Part shown: positions 52,820 to 62,121 of the stretch, piece after piece
Numbering within the stretch: position 1 is the stretch's first letter
Layout of the letters: every line of letters starts with the position of its first letter
From: Candidatus Eremiobacteraceae bacterium
GTDB taxonomy: Bacteria > Vulcanimicrobiota > Vulcanimicrobiia > Eremiobacterales > Eremiobacteraceae
DNA: 64,000 bases
Direction of reading: 5' to 3'
Assembly: GCA_035314825.1 (NCBI GenBank)
Contig: DATFYX010000066.1
Coordinates: 1 to 64,000, forward strand
The notes under the pieces: model-generated
Seen by the model: only the letters and a program-made list of their open reading frames with translations
Told to the model about the DNA's origin: nothing
Databases searched by the model: none
Made by a program: the position numbers and the translations under genes

Positions 52820-54046
52820 CTAACGCCGATCGTTTCGCAGAGCGGGCACGGCGGCGGCGCCCAGCGCGATGATGAGAAAACCAAAGGTCGAGACGATGAT
52901 CGCTGCGCGAGGCCCGTGCAGCTGCGCCAGCGCGCCGCCGATCAGCGTGCCCGGCACGACGCCGATCAGCGCGATCAGGCGCACCGCCGCGAAGACGCGC
53001 CCTATCTTCTCGTGCGGGGTCACGCGCATGCGCCAGCTGATGATCTGCGTCACCTCGAACGAACCGCCGGCGCTGGCGAACATCCAGAAGATGACCGCGA
53101 ACCACAAGGTGTGCGCGAAGATGACCGGCACGAAGATCAATCCGTCGATCGCGTACGCGATCAGCAAGGCCGGACCGAACGGCCATTTGCCGACCGTGGC
53201 GCCGCCGAGCAGCGAGCCGGAGATCGAGCCGAGCGCCAGCACCCCGTAGCTCAGGCCGACTTGCGCATCGCTGGCGTGGAACTCCAGTTTGATGAACGGG
53301 ATGTACACTACCATCGCCATCATGCCGAACAGGTTGAGCAAGAGGCTGCAGTACGCAGCGGCCAGCATCGCGCGATCGTCGTGCATGAGGCGGAAGCCCT
53401 CGGCGATGTCGGCCCAGATCTCGCGCATCGAAGGCAGCGAGCCGGGGTTGTCCGGCCCCATGCTGGGCACCAGCAGCAGTGAGATCTGCGATGTCAGATA
53501 GGTGAATGCGTTGACGATGAGCGCCGGCAGCGCGCCGCCCAGGGCGAACAGCAAGCCGCCCAAGGGCGGCGAGATGAGGTTCGAGGTCTGCTCGGCGGCG
53601 ATAAGCGCCGCCACCGCTCTCCCCGATCGCTCTCCGCCGACCAGATACGGGATGCTGGTGGATTGCCCGCCCAAGAAGATGGCGGCCGCGATCGAGACGA
53701 TGACGATGCCGACGTACAGCACGGGCAGCGTCAGCGCGTGGCGCCAGAACAGCACCGCGAAGAGCGCGATGATGGCGAAGCGCACGAAGTCGCAGCCGAT
53801 CATGAGCCGGCGCCGGTCCAGCCGATCGGCCAGCGATCCGCCGACCAATCCGAACAGCGAGAACGGCAAGAACTCGAGCGCGTAGGTGACGCCGAGCGTG
53901 AGCGCCGACCCGGTGAGATTGAAGACCAGCAACGGGATGGCAAGCGCGCGCAATCCATCGCCGAAATAGCTCAACAGCTGCCCCGCATAGTAGAGCGAAA
54001 AGCTTCGTTCGGCGAAAATGCTGCGTGCCGGGTTCGAAACCGCCAT
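52820..54046 (-). CDS. MFS transporter (enterobactin-exporter-like family)
   Basis: A 408-residue twelve-helix permease. The start SIFAERSFSLYYAGQLLSYFGDGLRALAIPLLVFNLTGSAL and the loop LVGGSLADRLDRRRLMIGCD (MFS motif A) match the MFS_3/EntS-type branch. Later SPPLGGLLFALGG and a final GTLIGGALAQLHGPRAAI are typical. Substrate unknown; often small-molecule efflux. ATG 54046 is chosen; a much longer frame is antisense to the signal peptidase. Confidence 0.85.
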   Translation of the reverse strand: MAVSNPARSIFAERSFSLYYAGQLLSYFGDGLRALAIPLLVFNLTGSALTLGVTYALEFLPFSLFGLVGGSLADRLDRRRLMIGCDFVRFAIIALFAVLFWRHALTLPVLYVGIVIVSIAAAIFLGGQSTSIPYLVGGERSGRAVAALIAAEQTSNLISPPLGGLLFALGGALPALIVNAFTYLTSQISLLLVPSMGPDNPGSLPSMREIWADIAEGFRLMHDDRAMLAAAYCSLLLNLFGMMAMVVYIPFIKLEFHASDAQVGLSYGVLALGSISGSLLGGATVGKWPFGPALLIAYAIDGLIFVPVIFAHTLWFAVIFWMFASAGGSFEVTQIISWRMRVTPHEKIGRVFAAVRLIALIGVVPGTLIGGALAQLHGPRAAIIVSTFGFLIIALGAAAVPALRNDRR

Positions 54047-54136
54047 CCGCGGGATGTTTGCCGCCACCCGCACGCGCGCCCTTCGCTGCGCGCCGCGACA
54101 AGGGCGCGCGGCCGCGCGCACGGAACACGTCATTCC

Positions 54137-54814
54137 GTGCGACAGCCGGCTCCTCGATGGCACGGTGGCGGTCAACTCGATCCGACCGCTGCGTATGCCA
54201 TCGTCGCGGACGCCAATGCCGTTCCCCAGCCGCTGCCGGGCGAGCTTGCAACCCCCTCTCCGTTCATCCGCGCGCTGGTCCGCGCCGCGAAACTCGCGGC
54301 AGAAGCGGCTGCGTTGCTCATCTTGCTCGCGCTGTTCTTCGTTCGCCTGCCGCAGGTCAGCGGGCACTCCATGGAACCGCAGTTGCGCGCCGGCGAACAC
54401 GTCGTCATCAACACGCTCGCGTACGATCTGCGCGTGGGCGGCGGCGATCGCCCGCTGTTCGACCACGCGCTCTACCCGATCGAGCGCGGCGACGTCGTCG
54501 CATTCATCCACGCAGGCGCCGACGGAGAAGAAGTCTATCTCAAACGCGTCATCGGTGTGCCCAACGAGACGGTCGCGATCACACGCGGCGCAGTCATCGT
54601 GAACGGCCTGCAGCTGCCCGAACCGTACCTATCCAAGCCCGATGCCGCGAATTCGCCCGCGCTGCGCGTGCCGGCAGGCTCGTATTTCGTGCTCGGCGAC
54701 AATCGCGCCGAGTCCGACGACTCGCGCGCGTTCGGCGCCGTGCCGCGCACGGCGATCATCGGCCGGGCCCAGCTGGTCGTATGGCCGCTCAACCGTGCCG
54801 CGCTCATCCGCTAA
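54137..54814 (+). CDS. Signal peptidase I (second paralogue)
   Basis: A 225-residue SPase I-type protease with one membrane helix (AALLILLALFFVRLPQ). Catalytic Ser in VSGHSMEPQLRAGE, Lys in VYLKRVIGVPNETV, and YFVLGDNRAESDDSRAFG. It is the first gene of a 5-kb operon. GTG 54137 is the nearest acceptable start; no good ribosome site was seen. Confidence 0.9.
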   Translation: MRQPAPRWHGGGQLDPTAAYAIVADANAVPQPLPGELATPSPFIRALVRAAKLAAEAAALLILLALFFVRLPQVSGHSMEPQLRAGEHVVINTLAYDLRVGGGDRPLFDHALYPIERGDVVAFIHAGADGEEVYLKRVIGVPNETVAITRGAVIVNGLQLPEPYLSKPDAANSPALRVPAGSYFVLGDNRAESDDSRAFGAVPRTAIIGRAQLVVWPLNRAALIR

Positions 54815-55607
54815 GGACAAGGCCGCCGCGAGCTGGTTCCCCGGCCATATGGCCGCGGGCATGCGCGCACTCGATGAGTTCGCCGGTCTTATCGACCTGG
54901 TCGTCGAGGTGCGCGACGCGCGCGTGCCCGCCGCCACGGCCGTCGCAGGATTGCACCCCAAGCTGCGCGCCAAGCCTCGTCTCATCGTGCTCAACCGCGA
55001 GGATCTCGCCGATCCGCGTGCGACCACGGCGTGGGTGCGCGCCTTGCGCGCGCAGTGGCCGGCGTACGCGACGATGGGCACCAATGCGGCGACGCTGCGC
55101 GCCGTGCGCACCGCTATCGCGAGCGCGCCGCGGCGCCGCGCCGTGCTGCACGTGGCGGTCGTCGGCGCTCCCAATACCGGCAAGTCGTCGGTCATCAACG
55201 GGCTGAGCCGGCGCAAGCGCGCGCGCGCGCAGGACCGGCCTGGCGTGACGCGCCACGCTCAGTGGCTCGCGCTTGTGCCGGGCACCGAGCTGCTTGATAC
55301 GCCGGGCGTGCTGCCGCCCAAGATCGTCGATCGCGATGCGGCGTGGCAGCTCGCCGCGTGCGGATGTCTGCCGGAGACCGCGTACGATCCCGAAGCGGTC
55401 GTCGAACGTCTGGGCGCGTGGCTGAAAGAGCATGGGCCCGCTCACGCCGCTGCGCGCGTTTCGATCGAAGAATTCGCGCGCGCGCGCGGGATGCTGCGCA
55501 AAGGCGGCGAAGTCGACCGCGCCGGGGCTGCCCGCACGCTGCTCGTCGAATTCCGCGCAGGCACGCTCGGCCGCTTCACGTTCGAACTTCCGAGAGAGGC
55601 TTCGTGA
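54795..55607 (+). CDS. rbgA: Ribosome biogenesis GTPase RbgA/YlqF
   Basis: A 270-residue circularly permuted GTPase for late 50S assembly. The start SWFPGHMAAGMRALDEF is characteristic; the G motifs come in order G4 LNREDLAD (NRED where NKxD is usual), then G1 VGAPNTGKSSVIN, then G3 ELLDTPGVLPPKI. GTG 54795 overlaps lepB2 by 20 bases. Genes rnhB and yraN follow as in many genomes. Confidence 0.92.
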   Translation: MPRSSAKDKAAASWFPGHMAAGMRALDEFAGLIDLVVEVRDARVPAATAVAGLHPKLRAKPRLIVLNREDLADPRATTAWVRALRAQWPAYATMGTNAATLRAVRTAIASAPRRRAVLHVAVVGAPNTGKSSVINGLSRRKRARAQDRPGVTRHAQWLALVPGTELLDTPGVLPPKIVDRDAAWQLAACGCLPETAYDPEAVVERLGAWLKEHGPAHAAARVSIEEFARARGMLRKGGEVDRAGAARTLLVEFRAGTLGRFTFELPREAS

Positions 55608-56263
55608 CCCCCAAAGAACGTCAGCGTCTTCGTCGGTTGCACGCCTACGAACGCGCCGCTTGGGAGAGCGGCGCTCGCTACATCTGCGGCGTGGACGAGG
55701 TCGGGCGAGGTCCCCTGGCCGGGCCGGTGGTCGCGGGCGCGGTGATCATCTCGGCGCCGCTGCGCTTGGAATTCCTCAACGACAGCAAGCAGGTGACCGA
55801 GCTGCGCCGCGTCGATCTCGACGCGGCCATCCGCGCGCAGGCGGTATGCGTCTCGCTTGGCTGGGTCGAGCCCGACGAGATCGACCGCATCAACATCTTG
55901 GCGGCGACCAAAGTGGCGATGAACCGAGCGCTGGCGGGCTTGAGCCAAGCGCCATGCCGCGTCTTCGTCGACGCGCTGTCGATCCCGGGCTGCCCGTTTC
56001 CCCAATCGCCGATCATCGGCGGCGACCGCAAGTCCGCCGCCATCGCCGCGGCGAGCATCGTCGCGAAAGTCGCGCGCGACGCCTTCATGTCGCGCATGGA
56101 GGCCGAGTATCCGGGTTACGGTTTCGCCGAGCACAAGGGCTACAGCACGGCATCGCACTTCGACGCGCTCGACCGGCTGGGTCCGTGCGCCATCCATCGC
56201 CGCTCGTTCATGCCGGTGGTCTCGCCGCGGCTCAAGTTCATGTACGAGAGCGATGCCTTGTGA
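55604..56263 (+). CDS. rnhB: Ribonuclease HII
   Basis: A 219-residue enzyme removing RNA from RNA-DNA hybrids. Active-site acidic residues are in ICGVDEVGRGPLAGPVVAGAV and VFVDALSIP, with IIGGDRKSAAIAAASIVAKVARD. GTG start shares GTGA with the rbgA stop; GAGAGG precedes it. The N-terminal extension (TPKERQRLRRLHAYERAAW) is typical. Confidence 0.95.
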   Translation: MTPKERQRLRRLHAYERAAWESGARYICGVDEVGRGPLAGPVVAGAVIISAPLRLEFLNDSKQVTELRRVDLDAAIRAQAVCVSLGWVEPDEIDRINILAATKVAMNRALAGLSQAPCRVFVDALSIPGCPFPQSPIIGGDRKSAAIAAASIVAKVARDAFMSRMEAEYPGYGFAEHKGYSTASHFDALDRLGPCAIHRRSFMPVVSPRLKFMYESDAL

Positions 56264-56637
56264 CGCGCGGCAAGGCTGTCTCGACCGTTGCCGCCGGCAG
56301 CGCAGCCGAAGCGGCCGCTGCGACGTTCCTGCGCGACCGCGGCTATCACGTGCTCGAGCGCAATTTCCGCTGCCGCGGCGGCGAGATCGATCTGATCGCG
56401 CTTGACGGCGGCACGCTGGTCTTCATCGAGGTCAAGATGCGGCGCACCCTGAGCCGCGGCGCGCCGATCGAGGCCGTCACGCCGCTCAAACAGGCGCGCG
56501 TCGCGCGCGCCGCGCAATCGTACCTCGCGTTCTCGGGGCGCGTCTTCCCGCGCATCCGGTTCGACGTCATCAGCGTCATGCGCACCTCGGCCCGGACCGA
56601 GATCACGCACTTCAAAGCGGCGTTCGAAGCGATCTGA
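56260..56637 (+). CDS. yraN: YraN/UPF0102 family nuclease-fold protein
   Basis: A 125-residue protein with the Holliday-resolvase-like fold: AAATFLRDRGYHVLERNFRCRGGEIDLIALDGGTLVFIEVKMRR gives E-I-D and E-V-K active-site residues. Function is debated in the family. It starts GTG within the rnhB stop (GTGA), and the kinase ATG overlaps its own TGA. Confidence 0.92.
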   Translation: MTRGKAVSTVAAGSAAEAAAATFLRDRGYHVLERNFRCRGGEIDLIALDGGTLVFIEVKMRRTLSRGAPIEAVTPLKQARVARAAQSYLAFSGRVFPRIRFDVISVMRTSARTEITHFKAAFEAI

Positions 56638-57647
56638 TGCAGCTGCAGCCCGGCGCGGTCTTGGCCGACCGCTATCGCATCGTCGAACGCATCGGCTCGG
56701 GCGGGATGGGCGAGGTCTACCGCGGCTACGACCACGGGCTCGAGCGCGAAGTTGCCATCAAGGTGCTCGCGGCGCACTCGGACGACGTCAATCGCCGGTT
56801 TCTCGCCGAGGCGCAGGCGATGGCTCGGCTCAACCATCCGAACATCGTCGCGGTCTATGACGTCGGCATGGACTCGCACATCTCGTACATCATCATGGAG
56901 TGCGTGCATGGCGCGACGATCCGCGACATCGACCGCAGCGCCTGCACCGTCGCGCGCGCGGTCGACCTCGTGCTGCAGGTCGTCGGCGCGCTCGCGTTCG
57001 CGCACGAGCACGACGTGGTGCATCGCGACATCAAGCCGGGCAACGTCATCGTCGGCGAGGACGGCGTCGTCAAAGTGACCGATTTCGGGCTTGCGCGGCG
57101 CATGTCCGACGTCGGCAATCTGTCGCAAAGCTCCGAGATCGTCGGCACGGTCGCGTACCTGCCGCCGGAGCGCTTCATGGGCAAGACCGGGGACCGCTCG
57201 AGCGATCTCTACTCGGTCGGCGTGCTGATCTACGAGCTGGTGACCGGATCGCTGCCGTTCGCCGAATCATCCGAGGATCTCGTCTCGACGATGATTGCGC
57301 ACGTGAACGAAGTGCCGCGGCCGCCGCGCCTGCTCAACCCGGCCATCCCGCCCGAGCTCGACCGCATCGTCGTGCGCCTGCTGGAGAGCGAACCCCAACG
57401 CCGCTTCCCGGACGCACCATCGCTGCGCGCCGCGCTCGAGGCAGCGCGCGAACGCGGCGGTCCCGGCTGGTCGACGACCTTGCCGCAGGCGACGTCGTCG
57501 CAGAACGCGCTCTCGCGCAGCACGTACGCGGAAGCGCTGGCGCTGATGGAACGCGGCATCCTGGCGGGGCGCGGCGGCGATGCGGACGGCGCGCAGCGCT
57601 CCTATCGCGAAGCGATCGACATCGTCATCGAAGAGCGCGAGCGCTGA
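56637..57647 (+). CDS. Serine/threonine protein kinase
   Basis: A 336-residue Hanks-type kinase without a transmembrane helix. The Gly loop is IGSGGMGEVYRGYD (residues 19-32), Lys42 in AIKVLA, the catalytic loop VHRDIKPGNVIV with D130, and DFGLARR with D148. After residue 272 the C-terminal part holds a short helical region (YAEALALMERGIL...GDADGAQRSYREAIDIV) resembling a MIT-type or TPR-like motif. Co-expressed with the UspA-like and membrane genes; targets unknown. Confidence 0.93.
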   Translation: MQLQPGAVLADRYRIVERIGSGGMGEVYRGYDHGLEREVAIKVLAAHSDDVNRRFLAEAQAMARLNHPNIVAVYDVGMDSHISYIIMECVHGATIRDIDRSACTVARAVDLVLQVVGALAFAHEHDVVHRDIKPGNVIVGEDGVVKVTDFGLARRMSDVGNLSQSSEIVGTVAYLPPERFMGKTGDRSSDLYSVGVLIYELVTGSLPFAESSEDLVSTMIAHVNEVPRPPRLLNPAIPPELDRIVVRLLESEPQRRFPDAPSLRAALEAARERGGPGWSTTLPQATSSQNALSRSTYAEALALMERGILAGRGGDADGAQRSYREAIDIVIEERER

Positions 57648-57648
57648 C

Positions 57649-57858
57649 ATGCTCGCGTCCGGCCGCCTGCGCTTCAAGATCTTCACCTCGTTCGCCATCG
57701 CCGCGCTGGGCATCATCGCGCTGGTGCGCTTGACCGTCATCGCACCGCCTTCGAGCGATACCGCCTTCGCCTATCTGGTCCTGGCCTTGCTCATCGCGGC
57801 CGCGCTGTGGCGTGGGCTCATCTACCTGCGCGCAGCGCGCGGACCGGCGCGCCCGTGA
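57649..57858 (+). CDS. Small two-helix membrane protein
   Basis: A 69-residue protein with two transmembrane helices (FTSFAIAALGIIALVRLTVI and FAYLVLALLIAAALWRGLIYL) and a basic end. It starts one base after the kinase stop. Function unknown; its position between a kinase and a stress-type protein may hint at shared signalling. Confidence 0.6.
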   Translation: MLASGRLRFKIFTSFAIAALGIIALVRLTVIAPPSSDTAFAYLVLALLIAAALWRGLIYLRAARGPARP

Positions 57859-57865
57859 GGCTCTC

Positions 57866-58483
57866 GTGATCACGCCGGACCCGCTCGGCATCGTCATCGC
57901 GCTGGTCGTCGTCGGCGCAGTGAGCTCGACGCTGTATTGGATGTTGCATCCGGCGCTGAGCCGCTCGGCGCTCATCGCGCAGACCGCGTCCACGCAGGCC
58001 AGTGAGATCTCAGGCAAGGTGCTGGTCGTCTTCTCGACCGACATCAACTCGCTCGTGCTGATGGCGCTTGCCGCCCGCATGGCCAAGCGGCAGCAGGCGA
58101 CCGTGGTCGCCATCTACGTGATCGAAGTGCCGTACACGCTGCCGATCGAGGCCGATCTGCCCCAAGCCGAGCGGCGTGCGCTCGCTTCGTTGAACGCCGC
58201 CGAGGAGGTCGCCCGCAAGGCGGGAGTCGACATCGAAACGCGCATGATTCGCGACCGCCAGACGGGAACTGCCATCCTCCGGGCGGCGCAGGAAGAGAGC
58301 GCTAGCCTTATCGTCATGGGCACGTATCGCGAACACGGCTATGCGGGCGCGCCGCTCGCCAAAGCGATCGAGTTCGTGACCACGCATACGACGACCGACG
58401 TGCTGATCGGCGTATCCAGCATCGACGCGAAAAGCATACTGAGCGTCGCGCCGGCCGACATGGTCGCGGATAAGGGGAAATGA
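57866..58483 (+). CDS. Membrane-anchored universal stress (UspA-like) protein
   Basis: A 205-residue protein with one N-terminal transmembrane helix (LGIVIALVVVGAVSSTLYWML) and a USP domain: KVLVVFSTDINSLVLMALAARMAKRQQATVVAIYVIEV, then EESASLIVMGTYREHGYAGAPLAKAIEFVTTHTTTDVLI, whose G-x2-G-x9-[ST] ATP-binding motif is altered. GTG start with GAGG upstream. It overlaps the next gene by four bases. Confidence 0.8.
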   Translation: MITPDPLGIVIALVVVGAVSSTLYWMLHPALSRSALIAQTASTQASEISGKVLVVFSTDINSLVLMALAARMAKRQQATVVAIYVIEVPYTLPIEADLPQAERRALASLNAAEEVARKAGVDIETRMIRDRQTGTAILRAAQEESASLIVMGTYREHGYAGAPLAKAIEFVTTHTTTDVLIGVSSIDAKSILSVAPADMVADKGK

Positions 58484-59178
58484 TGGCGATGAGACCTTTG
58501 GGCGTGATCGACGCTGCGGCCGGCCTGATGGCCGCTTCGGTCGTCCTCATGGGCGCCGCGTCGCCCGCGCCCTCACCCGCCGGTTCGCCCGGCGCGCCGA
58601 TGACCTCAGAACAGTGGATCGCGAAGTACCAAACCGCCTGGGATGCGCTCAAGACGTATCAGTGCACGATCACGTCGCGCGAGTACCTCAACGGCCGCGT
58701 CCAGGACCGGGTCTACGTCATCAAAGTCCAAAAGCCGACGTCGGTGCGGCTCGACATCGTCGGCGGCGACGGCAAAGGCAGCGCGGCCGTATGGCAGGGC
58801 GGCGACACGGTGAACGGGCATCAGGGCGGCTTCCTCTCGATCATCCATCTGAACCTGAACATCCACAACAAGATCGCCACCACTATGCGCGGGCGCACGA
58901 TCGCTCAGGCCAGCTTCGGCGCGGACCTCGACGAGATCAAGTCGATCAAATGGAAATCGACCGACGTCACGGTCGCCGGAGAGCGGTTCACGATGACGGG
59001 CGTACCGCAGGACCCTGCGCAGGACGACGGCATCGCCAAAGAGGTCATGACTCTTGGCGCGAACGGCCTGCCCGTCGAGCTCACCGAATACGACACCGCC
59101 GGGATGGTCGCGCGGCACGAAGTGTATACCGACGTGCAAGTGGACATCACGCTGCCGGACTCGACCTGGCACACCTGA
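58480..59178 (+). CDS. Exported LolA-like/DUF1571 protein
   Basis: A 232-residue protein with signal peptide (AAGLMAASVVLMGAASPAP) and a beta-rich body (YQCTITSREYLNGRVQDRVYVIKVQKPTSVRLDIVG) of the outer-membrane lipoprotein-carrier type fold, perhaps DUF1571. Four-base overlap with the UspA-like gene. Function uncertain; last gene of the operon. Confidence 0.65.
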   Translation: MMAMRPLGVIDAAAGLMAASVVLMGAASPAPSPAGSPGAPMTSEQWIAKYQTAWDALKTYQCTITSREYLNGRVQDRVYVIKVQKPTSVRLDIVGGDGKGSAAVWQGGDTVNGHQGGFLSIIHLNLNIHNKIATTMRGRTIAQASFGADLDEIKSIKWKSTDVTVAGERFTMTGVPQDPAQDDGIAKEVMTLGANGLPVELTEYDTAGMVARHEVYTDVQVDITLPDSTWHT

Positions 59179-59198
59179 TCCGCTAGGTTCGGCGCTGC

Positions 59199-59537
59199 CT
59201 AGACCTCGCCGGTCGCCGTGCGGTCGTCGAGCTCCGCGCCCGCGTCGCTGTACGCCTGGCGCAGCGCGAGCAGCGATTGGTGGCGCGTCACATCTTTGGG
59301 ATCGGGCGTTGCGTCCGCGCCGAGATCGCCGGTCTCGAACACGCCGTATTTCTTCTCCAGCGCGCTGACATAGGAGTCGATGTCGGTGCACACCTCGTCG
59401 AACTCTTTGAGCAGGCGCTGCAGCTCGGGCGTGAGCGAGTGCTCGACCGCCGCGAGGCGTTCGGCGTCGTCCGGACCGGTGAATTTCTTCCAGCGCGCTA
59501 CCATCGGGTCCAACCGCTCCCAGATATGTTCCGCCAT
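59199..59537 (-). CDS. Small helical protein of unknown function
   Basis: A 112-residue mostly helical, acidic protein (LTPELQRLLKEFDEVCTDIDSYVSALEKKYGVF) with one Cys. It ends near the rbsC-type gene start region, six bases after that gene's stop, so it is transcribed with the transporter. No family recognised. Confidence 0.5.
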   Translation of the reverse strand: MAEHIWERLDPMVARWKKFTGPDDAERLAAVEHSLTPELQRLLKEFDEVCTDIDSYVSALEKKYGVFETGDLGADATPDPKDVTRHQSLLALRQAYSDAGAELDDRTATGEV

Positions 59538-59543
59538 GTCTCC

Positions 59544-60602
59544 TTATCCTGACGCGAAGTAGCGCTTGCGCAGCTCGTCGAGCAGTACCGCTGCCAATAT
59601 CACCGCGCCCAGCACGACTTCCTGCGCGTACGACTGGACGTTCAGCAGATTCATGAGATTATACAGCATGCCGATGAGCAGCGCGCCGACGAACGTGCCT
59701 ACCAGCGATCCGCGCCCGCCCATCAGCGACGTGCCCCCGACAACAACGGCGGCGATCGACTGGAGCTCGTAGCCCTGGCCCGATTGCGGGATGCCCGAGT
59801 TCAGGCGCGCGGCGAGCAGCAGGCTGGCGACGCCGGCGAGCGCCCCGGAGATGATGTAGACGGACAGTTTGACGCCGAACACGTTGACGCCCGACAGCCG
59901 GGCGGCTTCTTCGTTGCCGCCGATCGCATAGACGTAACGCCCGAAGCGCGTGCGCGTGAGCACGAAGTTGCCGGCCAGCACGACGACCAGCATGATGATG
60001 ACCGGCACCGGGATGCCCGGGATATTGAAGATGTGTCCGATACCGATCAGTCCGCTGCCGATGAAGTTGAAGGCTTGATTGTCGATCTCGATCGGCCGGC
60101 CGCCCGTGAACAAGAACGCGGCGCCGCGCGCCATCAGCATCATCGCCAACGTCGTGATGAACGGCGGGAGGTTGAAGCGCACGACCGGCAGGCCGTTGAT
60201 GGAGCCGGCGGCACCGCCGACGCCGACGCCGACGAGCGTCGCCAGCACGACGCCGAGCGCAGCCGATGATTCTCCCGCCAGCACGCCCGCCATCAGCACG
60301 CCGGTGAGCGCGATGAGCGAGCCGACCGAGAGGTCGATGCCTGCGGTGATGATGACGAATGTCTGGCCGGAAGCCAGGATCGCGTTCACCGATATCTGGC
60401 GCAGCACGTTGATGACATTGCCGGGCGCGAGGAAGTCGCCGTGGGTCAGCGCGTTCAGCAGGCCCAGCAGCACCGCGAGGCCGGCGATGAGGCCGGCGGC
60501 GCGCCACGCCGCGTTGCGCCGGTTGACGGCCGCCGCTTTGGCAGCCGCTGTTTCGGCGGCTTGCGCGCTGGGCGGAGTTATCGGCGCAAGCGGTGTGCTC
60601 AT
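59544..60602 (-). CDS. rbsC: Sugar ABC transporter permease, RbsC type
   Basis: A 352-residue permease of the ribose/xylose/galactoside class with about nine to ten helices, QISVNAILASGQTFVIITAGIDLSVGSLIALTGV, GGNEEAARLSGVNV and QGYELQSIAAVVVGGTSLMGGRGS, all typical of the CUT2 permeases. It overlaps rbsA by four bases. Confidence 0.92.
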   Translation of the reverse strand: MSTPLAPITPPSAQAAETAAAKAAAVNRRNAAWRAAGLIAGLAVLLGLLNALTHGDFLAPGNVINVLRQISVNAILASGQTFVIITAGIDLSVGSLIALTGVLMAGVLAGESSAALGVVLATLVGVGVGGAAGSINGLPVVRFNLPPFITTLAMMLMARGAAFLFTGGRPIEIDNQAFNFIGSGLIGIGHIFNIPGIPVPVIIMLVVVLAGNFVLTRTRFGRYVYAIGGNEEAARLSGVNVFGVKLSVYIISGALAGVASLLLAARLNSGIPQSGQGYELQSIAAVVVGGTSLMGGRGSLVGTFVGALLIGMLYNLMNLLNVQSYAQEVVLGAVILAAVLLDELRKRYFASG

Positions 60603-62116
60603 GCGGCGCCCGTCGCCAGGCGGATCACCGTCTCGGGCGTGGCTTCGCCGCGCGCGAACTCGCGCACCAGCCGGCCGCCTCGCATGACGCCGATGCGCAT
60701 CGACATGCCCAGGACTTCAGGCAGCTCGGACGAGACCATGATGATGCCGGTCCCCGATCGCGCAAGCGAGACCATCAGCTCGTAGATCTCGGCTTTAGCG
60801 CCGACGTCGATGCCGCGCGTCGGTTCGTCGAAGCAGATGACGGTCGCCCGTTCCAACAGCCACTTCGCGAGCACGACTTTTTGTTGATTCCCGCCCGAAA
60901 GCGAACGCACGGCCTGTTCGATCGACCGCGCGCGCACGCGTAATTCAGCCGCCAGGCCTGCGACGGCGGCCGTCTCCTTTCCTCGCTCGATGACGCCGAA
61001 CTCGGAGAAGTCCGCTAGATGCGGCAAGGTGACGTTCTCGCGGATCGACATGCCCAGCACCAAGCCTTGCGTCTTGCGATCCTCGGTGACCAGCGCGAGT
61101 CCGGCGGCGATGCCGTCGTGCGGACTTTTCAGGTGCAGCGTCTTGCCCGCAAGCGTCAGCGTGCCCGAAGCGAAGCGGTCGGCGCCGCAGATCGCGCGCA
61201 GCAGCGAGGTGCGGCCCGATCCGACCAAGCCTGCGATGCCGTAGATCTCACCGGCATAGACGTCGAGGTCGACATCGGCGATGCGCCCAGGCATCGTCAG
61301 CCCGCGCACCGACAGCAGCGGCGTGTCGTGCGGCGGATCCGGCGGCAGCGCCGGGTAATGCGCGTCCAGCGCGCGCCCGACCATGAGCCTGATGACGTCG
61401 TCTTGCGTGAAGTCGGCACGCGGCCTGGTCTCGATAAGCCGGCCGTCGCGGAACACCGTGATGCGATCGGCGATCTGGAACACCTCTTCGAGCCGATGCG
61501 AGATGTAGACGATGCCGACGCCGTGCGCCGTGAGCGTGCGGATGATGGCGAAGAGGCGATCCACCTCCTGGCCGGTCAGCGCCGCCGACGGCTCGTCCAT
61601 GAAGATCACGCGCGCTTCGACCGAGAGCGCCTTGGCGATCTCGATCATCTGCTGCTGCGCGACCGACAGCGTGCGGATGGGTGCGTCGAGCGGCACGTCG
61701 ACGCCCAGGCGTGCGAGCGCGGCCGCGGCCAGCGCGCGCGCTGCGCGGACGTCGATCGCGATGCCGCGCACCGGCTCGTGACCTAAGATGATGTTCTGCG
61801 CCGCGGTGAGCTGCGGCACCAGGTTGAACTCCTGATGGATCACCGCGATGCCGAGCGCCTCTGATTGGCGCGGATCGGTGATGGTCACGTCGCGGCCGGC
61901 GACTTCGATGCTGCCGGCGTCCGCGCGCACCGCGCCCGACAGGACGTTGACCAGCGTGGACTTGCCGGCGCCGTTCTCGCCGACCAGTGCATGCACTTCG
62001 CCGGCGCGCACGTCGAAATCGATGCCGTCGAGCGCGCGCACGCCCGGATAGCTCTTCGAGATCCCGCGCAGGACCAGGTACGGCGGCGCCGCTGCGGAGG
62101 CGTCCGTTGTCGGCAT
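60599..62116 (-). CDS. rbsA: Sugar ABC transporter ATP-binding protein, RbsA type
   Basis: A 505-residue tandem ATPase. First domain: Walker A VGENGAGKSTLVNVLSG, LSVAQQQMIEIAKAL, Walker B VIFMDEPSAAL. Second domain: degenerate GLVGSGRTSLLRAI and RSLSGGNQQKVVLAKWL, CFDEPTRGIDVGAKAEIY. Typical CUT2 layout. Confidence 0.94.
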   Translation of the reverse strand: MPTTDASAAAPPYLVLRGISKSYPGVRALDGIDFDVRAGEVHALVGENGAGKSTLVNVLSGAVRADAGSIEVAGRDVTITDPRQSEALGIAVIHQEFNLVPQLTAAQNIILGHEPVRGIAIDVRAARALAAAALARLGVDVPLDAPIRTLSVAQQQMIEIAKALSVEARVIFMDEPSAALTGQEVDRLFAIIRTLTAHGVGIVYISHRLEEVFQIADRITVFRDGRLIETRPRADFTQDDVIRLMVGRALDAHYPALPPDPPHDTPLLSVRGLTMPGRIADVDLDVYAGEIYGIAGLVGSGRTSLLRAICGADRFASGTLTLAGKTLHLKSPHDGIAAGLALVTEDRKTQGLVLGMSIRENVTLPHLADFSEFGVIERGKETAAVAGLAAELRVRARSIEQAVRSLSGGNQQKVVLAKWLLERATVICFDEPTRGIDVGAKAEIYELMVSLARSGTGIIMVSSELPEVLGMSMRIGVMRGGRLVREFARGEATPETVIRLATGAA

Positions 62117-62121
62117 GTCGC